Program-made: the position numbers and the translations under genes | The notes under the pieces: generated by a model | Database searches by the model: none | Told to the model about the DNA's origin: nothing | What the model saw: the letters and a program-made list of their open reading frames with translations, nothing else | Shown here: piece by piece, positions 19,413 to 31,000 of the stretch | Position numbering within the stretch: the stretch's first letter is position 1 | Layout: every line of letters begins with the position of its first letter | From: Eubacteriales Family XIII. Incertae Sedis bacterium | GTDB lineage: Bacteria; Bacillota; Clostridia; Peptostreptococcales; Anaerovoracaceae | Assembly (NCBI GenBank): GCA_031276515.1 | Contig: JAISMX010000082.1 | Span: forward strand, 1 to 36,431 | Length of the DNA stretch: 36,431 nt | Direction of reading: 5' to 3'

Positions 19413-20123
19413 TTACTTTAACGGGGCCAGCATGCTCGGGTCGGTGAACAGCAGCAGCTCGGTGTTGTCCTTCCTCAGGATGTCTTTGCCGAGGTCTATG
19501 CTGTAGCCGCCTTCCATTATGGCCGTGACTTCTTTTTCTTCCGTGTTTTTGCTTATGCCCTCGGCCGCGTCTTGCAGGTAGATTTCGGCGTTCGCGTTGT
19601 AGGTTACCGTCGCGCAGGCGCCGGGGGTGAAGCGCAGCTTCGTCTCGCCGACGACGAGGGTGCCTTTTTCCAAAAACAAATACGTGTCGCGGCCGTCGAA
19701 CAGGAAGCCGCCTTCTATCTCTATGCTGTCGTCGCCGTCGCGCAGCACGGGGTTTTCTCCCCCGAAGTCGGCTTCGGCGAAGTATTCGACGCGGCCCTGC
19801 CGCCCGTCCCGCGAGACGGCGAGCATGGCGGTCGTGATCAGCGCCCGCTTCTCGCCCGCGTAGTAGACGATGTTGGCACTCAGGGGGTAGGTCTTGTTGC
19901 CGTCGGCCAGCGTGGCGCCCCGGTTCGTGATGCTGATCTTGGCGTCGGCGGCGTGCTCGAAGCGGACGCCGACGTCGTAGTGGTAGGTCTCGACGCCCGG
20001 CTCGAATTGCTTCATCCGCTGCATGTACCAGGCGACGGCCGCGATGAGGACGGCGGCCACCACGACCAGCAGGGCGACCAAGAGGGCCGCGGTTTTCGGG
20101 GAGAGACGCAGACGCCGGCTCAT
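19413..20123 (-). CDS. Single-pass membrane-anchored hypothetical protein (module shared with the 711-aa and 2028-aa proteins)
   Basis: 236 aa, N-terminal TM TAALLVALLVVVAAVLIAAVAWYM. Start overlaps the upstream stop (ATGA 20120-20123). Confidence 0.78.
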   Translation of the reverse strand: MSRRLRLSPKTAALLVALLVVVAAVLIAAVAWYMQRMKQFEPGVETYHYDVGVRFEHAADAKISITNRGATLADGNKTYPLSANIVYYAGEKRALITTAMLAVSRDGRQGRVEYFAEADFGGENPVLRDGDDSIEIEGGFLFDGRDTYLFLEKGTLVVGETKLRFTPGACATVTYNANAEIYLQDAAEGISKNTEEKEVTAIMEGGYSIDLGKDILRKDNTELLLFTDPSMLAPLK

Positions 20124-20749
20124 GGGCGGCCTCCGTTCTCGCCGGCCCCTGCGCTCCCGCCGCCGAATTCGGGCGAGGGGGCGCGGTTTTTGCGCTCCAA
20201 AAGGCCGCCGACGTCGCGCAGCGTAAAGTAAAGGCTGTACAGTATGACGAAGAGGGCCATGAGTATGTATATGAGCAGTACGCTTCCGTCGCCGCGCACG
20301 TCGCGCAGGAAGCCGCTGAGCATTCCCGTGACGAGCAGGGCGCAGAAGATCACCGCGTTGTTTACGAGGGCAAAGAGAAGTCTGCCCGGCCCGAAGGAGG
20401 GCGGGGTGAGGACTTCCACGAGGAAGATCCCGACGAAGAGCAGGATGTGCGAAAGCCCCGGCTTTATGCCGAGACAGAGCACGGACACGACGAATATCTG
20501 CTTGAATATTCTGTCGGCGAGCCAGAGGAGCTCGGGTCCCGTCATACCGAAGAACATGCCGACGAAGAGGACGCGCCTTTTCTGCCAGCCCATGTTTTTC
20601 GTGAAGACGACGGTCAGGACGAAGAGCAGGGCGGCGCAGACGAAGCTTATGAGCGCGATTTCCCAGAGCGCGCCGACGCCCTCGATGAATTCATCGAGGA
20701 ATCCGCTGCCCGGTACGACGTCCAAGATTTTTCGCAGCAACGCACTCAT
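20120..20749 (-). CDS. Integral membrane protein, about 5 TM helices (position-based candidate for a divergent membrane stator of the rotary ATPase)
   Basis: 209 aa with hydrophobic segments IALISFVCAALLFVLTVVF, VLFVGMFFGMTGPELLWLA, ILLFVGIFLVEVLTPPSF, LLFALVNNAVIFCALLVTGML, VLLIYILMALFVILYSLYF. Overlaps both neighbours by ATGA junctions. Confidence 0.75.
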   Translation of the reverse strand: MSALLRKILDVVPGSGFLDEFIEGVGALWEIALISFVCAALLFVLTVVFTKNMGWQKRRVLFVGMFFGMTGPELLWLADRIFKQIFVVSVLCLGIKPGLSHILLFVGIFLVEVLTPPSFGPGRLLFALVNNAVIFCALLVTGMLSGFLRDVRGDGSVLLIYILMALFVILYSLYFTLRDVGGLLERKNRAPSPEFGGGSAGAGENGGRP

Positions 20750-21129
20750 GCTCCGCCCTCGCCGCCTTCGGCCGTTTCGCGGCGCTTCGCGATGGCCGTT
20801 TCGTTCAGGATCAGGAAGAAAACGTTGTGGACGTGGCAGAAGAAACCGCGCACGCCCTTCATCGTGTGGTATACGTCCTTTCCGATCAGGTCTATGTCGC
20901 CGTCGAGCTGGCTCACGATCGGCGTGTAGTCTTCCAGGATCATCAGGTTCGCGTTTCTGCCGCGTATGCGGATGGCGCTGATGCCCTTGTGTATTTCAAG
21001 CCCTTTCTCGAAGCTGGATATCTGCGCTTGCATCTTGCCTTCGCGCTCCTGCGCGTAGGCGAGCAGATCCGTCGCCGAGAAGGCGGGTTCGCGGCTTTTC
21101 GCGCCTTCGTTCGTTCCCGTTTCGCTCAT
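20746..21129 (-). CDS. atpC: F-type ATPase epsilon-like subunit (beta-sandwich domain, no C-terminal helical hairpin)
   Basis: 127 aa located immediately after beta. GLEIHKGISAIRIRGRNANLMILEDYTPIVSQLDGDIDLI aligns without gaps to the epsilon pattern G.V..G.V......G..G.LGILP.HAPL...L..G.L.I. RGFFCHVHNVFFLILNETAIA matches GGF..V..N.V..L...A. Confidence 0.65.
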   Translation of the reverse strand: MSETGTNEGAKSREPAFSATDLLAYAQEREGKMQAQISSFEKGLEIHKGISAIRIRGRNANLMILEDYTPIVSQLDGDIDLIGKDVYHTMKGVRGFFCHVHNVFFLILNETAIAKRRETAEGGEGGA

Positions 21130-21148
21130 TGGGTCCTCCCGTCAAATG

Positions 21149-23326
<2,178 letters not shown>

Positions 23327-23330
<4 letters not shown>

Positions 23331-24697
23331 CCGGCGGCCTCTCTCTTGACGGCGGCGGTCAGGGTTTCGACGACGGGGCCGAAGCGCTCTTTCATCTCTT
23401 CGGGGCGCACGGGGTCGAATATGTACTGGTTCATGCGGTTCATGAGTTCGCGGCCGCCTTGGATTTTGGCGCGCATTTCCGGGCTCATTTCGTCGACGTT
23501 GGCGAGCTCGAAGACTTCGCGCGTTTCCAGATAGGAGAGCAGTTCCCTTCTTGCGGCCGTGCCGAGGGCTTTCATTTCGGCGGTCTGCACGGCGCCGCCC
23601 AGCCTCGATACGGAGAGGCCGAAGTCTATGGCCGGGCGCTGGCCTTTTTCGAAGGCCTTGGCCGAGGTGACGATCTGCCCGTCGGTGATGGAGATGATGT
23701 TCGTGGCGATGTAGTCGGTGATGTCGCCGCCGCGCGTTTCGACGATGGGCAGCACGGTGACGGAGCCGCCGCTCTTGTGCTGGCATCCGAGTTCGAGCAT
23801 GGACGCGTGGGTGTAGAAGATGTCGGGCGGATAGGCGTCGCGGCCCGGGACTTTGCCGGCCAGCAGACTGATCTCCCTGTATACGTTGGCGTGCTGGGTC
23901 AGGTCGTCTATGACGACGAGGACGTCGCGCCCTTTTTGCATGAATTCGACGGCCATGGACAGGCCCGCCTGCGGCGTGAGGAAGAGGGCCGGCGCGCAGT
24001 CTTCCTGGAAGGCCGTGAGAATGAAGGTGTAGGACATGGCGCCCTTTTGCAGGAGGGCGTTGTAGATTTCCTTCACGGTCTTTTTGCTCTTGCCGAGGGC
24101 GATGTAGATGCAGAGCGGCTTGGGGCCGTCGCCCGCGGTTTCGTTTTTGCGGTTGACGATGGCGTCCAGGGCCAGCTGGGTTTTGCCCGTTTTTTTGTCG
24201 CCGATGATCAGTTGTCTCTGCCCGCGCCCTATGGGGTAGAGCAGGTCTATGCCGCATATGCCCGTGTAAAGGGGCCGCTCCACGGAGGTGCGGTCCATTA
24301 TGGGAATATTGGGCGCTATTGCCGGTATCTGGCGCAAATTTTCGAATTTGTTTCCGCTCAGTTTGTCTTCGCCGAAGATGTCGACGATGTGGCCCGGGTA
24401 GTCTTCCGAGAAGGCGGCCCGGAAGGGTTCGCCCGTCGCGGTGACTTCGTCGCCGACGTAGACGGGTTTGTGTTTTTTCACGACTTCGACCGTGACGCCC
24501 GTCCTGCCTATGCGGCTGACGTAGCCTTCGGCTTTGTCGCCGATGCGCACGCGCTCGAAGTAGCCCACTTCGTCGAGGCCGCCGGCTTCGAGGATGTAGT
24601 TGCTGACGCGCACGACCTTGCCCATGTCGTAGACGTTGTTTTCGCCTTTGATGGCTTCGATCTTCCTGTTTACGATATCCTGTATTATTCCGCTCAT
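23327..24697 (-). CDS. atpA: F-type ATPase alpha subunit (divergent)
   Basis: 456 aa from MSGIIQDIVNRKIEAIKG (the ORF extends to 24769). QLIIGDKKTGKTQLALDAI (P-loop), TNIISITDGQIVTSAKAFEKGQRPAIDFGLSVSRLGGAVQT including the arginine-finger SVSR motif. ATGA overlaps at both ends. Confidence 0.95.
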
Positions 24698-25503
24698 CCG
24701 CTTATGTCTCCGTTTCTCACCGAAAAGTCGTATGTCCGTCCGTCGGCTATCACATATACGCCTTCGCATACGCCGTCGTCGTATTCCGTCAGCACGGGGC
24801 GCCCGTCCGAAGCCGCCAAGGTAAAGCGGTCGTTCGCGTCCCCGGTGCGGATCACGACCTCGGGCGCCTCGCGGAAGGCGCGCACCTTCAGCCAGTCGAA
24901 GAAGGCGATGACGCCTTCGCCGGAGGTGCGCAGGAAGCTCTCCAACAGCTCGCGCTGTTCGTCGCCGGTCAGCGTCTCCCGCAGTATCCGGAAGGCGTCG
25001 GCGTCGTCGAGACAGCAGAGCTTGTAACGAAGGTCAAGGTCAAAGAGGGCCAGTATTTCGCGCGCGGGGTTGCGCGCGCGGGGTCTGGGCGCGCGCCGTA
25101 TGCGCTCCAGGGCGGCTTCGACGCTCGCGCTTTTGTCGGCGTGGGCGGAGGCTCGCAGGGCTCTGTAGCTTTCGGCGAAGCCTTCCGGGCGGTATTTGCC
25201 GCCCAGCAGACCGAGGATGTCGGATACGCCGGAGGCTTCGCCGGCGCCCGAGGTTCCGGCGGCGCGCCGAAGCGGCGCGAGGGCCGCGTCCTCTTCGGCT
25301 TTGGCTCTGAGTTCTTCGATTTCGCGCAGCAGCGCTTTTAGTTCGGCTTCTTTGTTTTCCAGGAGTTCGTCATAGACGTTGGCTCTGTGGAGCATGTTGA
25401 TTCTGGAAAATTTTCCGAGCCGTCTTGCGGCGTTCCTCAGTATGAAGAAGAACAGCCCGTTCATCAGGATGAGCAGCGTCGCCACCGCTAAAAATATTCC
25501 CAC
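24694..25503 (-). CDS. Peripheral-stalk-like protein: b-like TM/coiled-coil N-terminus joined to delta-like C-terminus
   Basis: 269 aa, GTG start with GGAGG RBS. N-terminal TM GIFLAVATLLILMNGLFFFIL followed by a charged coiled coil. The C-terminus ...DDGVCEGVYVIADGRTYDFSVRNG resembles the terminal GG(V/I).....(D/G)...D.S.R of delta. Lies between the c-like and alpha genes, exactly where b and delta lie in canonical operons. Confidence 0.6.
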   Translation of the reverse strand: MGIFLAVATLLILMNGLFFFILRNAARRLGKFSRINMLHRANVYDELLENKEAELKALLREIEELRAKAEEDAALAPLRRAAGTSGAGEASGVSDILGLLGGKYRPEGFAESYRALRASAHADKSASVEAALERIRRAPRPRARNPAREILALFDLDLRYKLCCLDDADAFRILRETLTGDEQRELLESFLRTSGEGVIAFFDWLKVRAFREAPEVVIRTGDANDRFTLAASDGRPVLTEYDDGVCEGVYVIADGRTYDFSVRNGDISG

Positions 25504-25557
25504 CGGCTTGTTTCCTCCGTGTTCTGTCGGTCAAGTGTATTACGCTGTCGCCGAGCT

Positions 25558-25899
<342 letters not shown>

Positions 25900-25953
25900 T
25901 CACGGGCCGGACGCCGCTTTTGCCGTATCGCTTCGCCTCGTCCTCTCCCCTTT

Positions 25954-28011
25954 TTAGATGCGCAGGGTGATCGGGGGCTGGGACGCGGGCGGTTTCGCGC
26001 TCTTTTTGATGCCGGCCGGAATGGCTTGCGCGCCGCCGCTTTCGCCTTCGGGCGCGTTCGGCGTCTGCTCGACGCCGCCGCCTTCGGCCGGGGAGACGGG
26101 CGGCTCGGCCGGCGGGGCCGGCTGTTCGGCCGGGGGCTGCGTCGGCGGCTCGGCCGGCGGGGCCGGCTGCTCGGGCTGCGTCGGCGGCTCGGCCGGGGGT
26201 GCCGGCTGCTCGGGCTGCGTCGGCGGCTCGGCCGGCGGGGCCGGCTGTTCGGGCTGCGTCGGCGGCTCGGCCGGGGGCGCGGGCTGCTCTGCCGGAGGCG
26301 CGGGCGGGGCCGGCTGTTCGACCGGCGGGGCCGGAGGCGCGGGCGGCTCAACCGGAGGCGGAACGGGGACTTCCTCCGCGTCGTCCGTGACCTTCATTCC
26401 AAATGGAGCGGCGCTCGACGAGGTCGTGTTCTTGACGGAGACGTCCGCGAAGGCCATGGTGACGGGTTCGCCTTTGTATGTGCAATCTTCGAGACGTAGG
26501 GTCAGATACGCGCATGGATCGTACGTCAAGGTGCATTCCCAACCTCCCGAAGAGGCTTTTGCGATGTCCAGCGTCTCTTCGTCCATGTATGTGCCGGGAC
26601 CGATGTCGTTCGCGGATTGACCGCCGTACAGACGCACCTTGCCGCCGCCCAAAACGTACTCGGAATCGAGACGCACGATGAAGGTCAGGCTCTTCGTCTT
26701 GAGGTGCGTCGGTCGTATGTAAGCCGTGATGGGCAGGGTCGATATGCGCACCATGTCCACGATCTCCGGCGCGGCTTGGCCGAAGGAGTGATATCCGAGG
26801 CTCACGGTGTAGGAGGTACCCGGTTTGAGGTCGTATATCGTCGCGTTTTTGGCGGCCACGTTGAGGTCCATGCGCTTGGAGTAACCCGAGCCGCCTCCCA
26901 CGACGACGAGTTCGTCGACTTGCAGGAAAACGGAGCCGTAGGCGTAGCCGGGGTCGATGACGGCGTAGTGCGCCGTCAGGCTCGTCGCGTCCGCGTTGAC
27001 GCCGAGGAAGGCGATGTTGCGCCGCAGCGTGATGTTGGCGTCGTCAAGACTGCCGCCGCCTTGTCCGTTGCCGTTGCCGGCGACGCCGTCGCCGCCGGCG
27101 CCGCCGGCGCCGCCGTTGCCGCCCATGCCGCCCGTGCCGCCGCCGCCGCCGATGCCGCCGCTGCCGCCCGTGCCGCCGATGCCGCCGAGACCGCCGATGC
27201 CGCCGAAGCCGCCCGTGCCGCCCGTGCCGCCCGTGCCGCCGATGCCGCCGGCGCCGCCCGAGCCGCCGCGTATGGTGATCACGTCACGGCCTTCGCCGAG
27301 AGGATCGTCCGCCGCCGCATCGCCGCCTTCGCGGCTCTTCAGCGCGTCCATGCCCATGGCGGAGGTTCCCAGTATGCGCGTCAGGTCGATCGCGTTGTCG
27401 CTCATGCTCAATTGCTCGTTGGCGATGTCAAAGCGCGCTTCCCCGCAAATTATTGTCATTGGTTCCAACGTCTTCATGTTGATGCGGTCGTTCAGGAGCT
27501 GCGCGTTGCCCAGCCTGTCGAGCACGATGTACAGGAAGTTGTTGGCCGCGAACAGGCCCGATTCGTCCACGATCGTGCCGCCCGTCATCACGTAGCGCCG
27601 GTCGGCGAGCTTGTAGAAGGAGGCGTTTTCGTAGTCGTTCACCTCCGTTCTGGCGCTGATCGGCTCGACGCTGCCGTCGTAGTAGACGCGGTAGCCGTCT
27701 CCGAACAGCCACAGCTCCGAGGACGCCGTGTCGTATACGAGGGGATGCTCTCCCAGATCGTATTCGTTTTCGGTGCCGGGGTAGCGCATGTGGTAGCCGC
27801 CCTCCTTGGATTCGCGTATTTCCGCTTGCCCCATGGCCGTGATGCGGTCGCTGTTCTTGTCGTACACGATGCTGTCAGGCGACAGCGCGTACACCGCCTC
27901 CGGCCTGACGTCCGCGCTGACGCTCATCCATCCCAGCAGTCCCGCGTTCAGCAGCACCAGCACGCCGAAGATGTTGAACACCATCATCACTTTTCGATTG
28001 AACCTGCGCAT
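25954..28011 (-). CDS. Membrane-anchored extracellular protein: N-terminal module, Gly-rich linker, Fn3-like modules, Pro-rich repeat tail
   Basis: Likely start MRRFNRKVMMVFNIFGVLVLLNAGLLGW at 28011 with an AAAGGA RBS (the ORF extends to 28089). GGAGGIGGTGGTGG... linker; STLPITAYIRPTHLKTKSLTFIV Fn3-like; QPAPPAEPPTQPE repeats. Confidence 0.85.
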   Translation of the reverse strand: MRRFNRKVMMVFNIFGVLVLLNAGLLGWMSVSADVRPEAVYALSPDSIVYDKNSDRITAMGQAEIRESKEGGYHMRYPGTENEYDLGEHPLVYDTASSELWLFGDGYRVYYDGSVEPISARTEVNDYENASFYKLADRRYVMTGGTIVDESGLFAANNFLYIVLDRLGNAQLLNDRINMKTLEPMTIICGEARFDIANEQLSMSDNAIDLTRILGTSAMGMDALKSREGGDAAADDPLGEGRDVITIRGGSGGAGGIGGTGGTGGTGGFGGIGGLGGIGGTGGSGGIGGGGGTGGMGGNGGAGGAGGDGVAGNGNGQGGGSLDDANITLRRNIAFLGVNADATSLTAHYAVIDPGYAYGSVFLQVDELVVVGGGSGYSKRMDLNVAAKNATIYDLKPGTSYTVSLGYHSFGQAAPEIVDMVRISTLPITAYIRPTHLKTKSLTFIVRLDSEYVLGGGKVRLYGGQSANDIGPGTYMDEETLDIAKASSGGWECTLTYDPCAYLTLRLEDCTYKGEPVTMAFADVSVKNTTSSSAAPFGMKVTDDAEEVPVPPPVEPPAPPAPPVEQPAPPAPPAEQPAPPAEPPTQPEQPAPPAEPPTQPEQPAPPAEPPTQPEQPAPPAEPPTQPPAEQPAPPAEPPVSPAEGGGVEQTPNAPEGESGGAQAIPAGIKKSAKPPASQPPITLRI
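26101..26290 (-). repeat. Tandem 39-bp repeats coding QPAPPAEPPTQPE
   Basis: Successive units CGGCGGCTCGGCCGG(C/G)GG(G/T)(G)CCGGCTG(C/T)TCGGGCTGCGT at 39-bp spacing. Confidence 0.85.
27055..27275 (-). repeat. Gly-rich (GGX)n collagen-like coding region
   Basis: Encodes GGSGGAGGIGGTGGTGGTGGFGGIGGLGGIGGTGGSGGIGGGGGTGGMGGNGGAGGAGGDG. Confidence 0.85.
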
Positions 28012-28098
28012 ATCCGTTTCCTTTCTCGCATTGCATGTTTTTGCTCGTTTCCGCCGCCGCGTTCCGCGGGTCTTGGGCGGAATTCCCAATCGGGAAGC

Positions 28099-31000
28099 TT
28101 ATCCGCGATTGTATTCCAGGCTTGCCTTCTGGTTCAGGAAAATTTCCTGCCCCGTATCATTCTCGGCGTAGAAGCTCAGGGCGATGGTGTAGCGCCCGGA
28201 CGCCGTCAGCTGCGGAGGCAGTATAAAGGTATAGGTGCCGCTGCCGTCGGGATCTTCGTCAAAGTTCGGCGAGCCGGAGAAATCGACCTTGGCGGAGTAG
28301 CTGACGGCATTACCGCCGTCTTGGTAGACGGTGTACTGTATCTTCTTCACGTCCGTCAGTTTGACGCTGTCCGTGAAAGTGAGCTTGACCCTGCCCGTGA
28401 CGTCCGCTTGGGAGGCCGCGACCTTGCCGATGTATATGCCGCGTCTGTCGGTGGTGGTGGCCGTCATCTCGTGGATGACGTAGTCCGGGTTGTCGAAAAG
28501 GAAAGCCGTGCTCTCCAGCGACGGATCGCTTATGTCGGGTACGCTCTCAGCATTGGCGAGATTCGTGACGGCGTACCAGCGCAGGGTGTAGGTCTCGTTT
28601 TCGTTCAGGCCTTCAAAGCGCATCGTCTTGACACTGTCCTCGACCGTGTACACGCTGTCCTTGCCCACCGAAGCGCCGCTGCCGGTATCGGGCGTCACGT
28701 CCTTGCCTTTTGAGTTGAATATGCGCATCTTGTATACGCCCCTGGGGCTGCCGACGATGACTTTGTGGGGATCGAAATCGTAGGTGTTGACTTTCAGAGC
28801 GTAGTGGGATACAGGATGATTCTCGATGTACTCCGGAGTCACCGCGGCGGTGAAGTTCGGCATGCTCAGCTGCGGCATGGTGAATTCATAGGTCTTCTGC
28901 CCCACCTGGCCCGCGGGTTTGTCGGCTAATGCGCGCGGCAATCCGTCGTGCGGAATGCCTGTGGCGGAGGCCACGGCCGTGACCTCATAAGTGGTACCCG
29001 GCTTCCAGAAATCTTTTTCCGGTTCCGATCCTGTTACTCCAAACAGCCTGTTGCCTTCCGTGTACAGGAAGCGCACGTTCATGTTCGCCGAGGGCGTCAT
29101 ATAGTAGGACGGCAGGAAATTGCCGCTCTTTTGCGCGCGCAAGCGGTTGTGATTGAAGACGCCGGGGCCGGCGTCGATGTCGTGGTAGTCGATGATGGAA
29201 TACGGGCCGTCCTTCACCTTGATGGAATAGTACATATCGAAGCCGATCGTCGAACTCAGCGGGAAGCTCAATTTGATGGCCTTGTTCGTGTAGCTGATGG
29301 GGTCGAAGCTGATCGACTCCTTGTCCAATCCGCCGATGTTCACCTCTCCGCCCGTATGTATCTCGTAGAGATGGCCCGCAGCCGTATCGCCCGGGTAGGC
29401 CGGGTCGTACAGCGGGTATTCGTTTGCACCGGAGCCGTTGTTGAAGTTGGCGTACAGCTTGACCCAATACGTGGTGTTGGCCGTGAGACTGTCCAATGTC
29501 ACGGTAAGGTCTTGCGGAGCGGCGTCAAGAGCCGCGTCGCCGGTGAAGAACGGCGAGGCAGCTATCTGCGTGGTACCCTTGTCGCTGTACACCACCACTT
29601 TGATCTTTTGGCTGCCGGTCAGATTGTTGCCGTTTTCGAGCGACAGCGTCAGGAGCGCGGCATTGGTGCCAACCTTTTTCTCCTTCAAGGTCACTTCCGG
29701 GACGAGACCCGGCTTGTTCACGGTCTGGGTGTCGCCGCCCCCCCCCGGTTTATTGAGGGACGTTCCTTGCAGGGGTTTCAGATTCAGCACGGTCCCGTTC
29801 CCGAGTTTGAGACCGTCGCTCGTGACGGTGAAGGGCTGGCTGCCTTCGCCCGCTGCAGCCGCGAGCGCGGTCAGCCAATTCTGGTAAGACAGCGTGCCGC
29901 TCCCGGCGGACGCGTCAAATGGAGCGTTGACGAAGAACAGGGACTGGCTCGCGGAGGAAACGCTCAACAGCTGCTTGCCGGAGTTGAGAATCAGATACGA
30001 GGCATCGGCGGTTTCGCCGGAGGTTTGCAGCGCGAAGAGCTGATTGGCGTGGTCCGTCGAGGGCGCCAGCGAAAAGCCGCCGTGTCCGTCGTCGTAGTGG
30101 ACCTTCACCTTAAAGTCAAGCGAACTTGCGGCTTTGACGGGATTGTTGCCCGGGCTCACCTCAAACATGGTGTAGGGCAAGGAGGCCGTGCCGGAGCTTA
30201 CCGGCAGAATAAATTCATACGGCTGGACAACGTTGTTGAGCTTGGCCGTCACCTCGACGGCCGCCACGCGTTTCAGCCGCTCCGCGTCGAAGCCGTTCAG
30301 CGCGATCACAAAGCGGTTTTGCGCGGCCTCGGCCGTCACGTTGAAGTTTATGTTGGCGGTGGGCCAGGCGAAAGAGCTGTTCGGCGCGTCAAAGTAGCGA
30401 CGGAAGACTTCTTCTTCCGTCGCGGCGGCGGCCAAGGCATAGGGCTTGCTTTGCACCTTGGCGACGTAGATTCCTTCGGAAGATGCGACGCCGATGCCGC
30501 CGTCTTTAAAGACATTGTCGGCGGGTCCGTTCAAGTCCGTCAGATAGGCGTCGCCACCGCCGCCCAAGCGGCTTATCTTCACCCACTGATCGGCGCCATC
30601 ATATGCGACCAGCGCTCCGTCCGGGTCCATGGCGCGGTACTTGATCTCGTTCGTGCCATTTCCGCCGATATCCCAAGGATAGAATTCGAACTTGAATTCC
30701 TGCTTGGGGGCGTCGAGACGCCTCGAATGCAACACGGCATCCGGATCCGCGTTCGGACCTCCCGTCGGGAAGGGGTATACGCCGCTGCCCAGATCGAGCT
30801 GCGCGGTGTAGGTGAAGAAGTACTGTTCGCCCCGCCACGCGGCGGCGCCCGCGGGCGTGGGGAGATAAGCCGTGAAGAGGGAGGTCTTCGCCTCCTGCTT
30901 GGGGGTCGTCTTGTCCTGACTGGGATCGTCGTCAAAACCCACCACCAGGCGCGGCAGCTCTCTTGAAGAGATGTTGTTGAGCTGCGCGGGGAGGAAGACG

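Noticed and set aside
23331-24257. N-terminal half of the 579-aa ORF 22518..24257
   Set aside because: Out-of-frame overlap with atpA. The real gamma gene starts at 23330 with MKIKTIVK, overlapping the alpha stop (ATGA).
25958-26620. 220-aa + strand ORF rich in GGSAGGAGCS
   Set aside because: Antisense of the proline-rich QPAPPAEPPTQPE repeats of the 711-aa protein.
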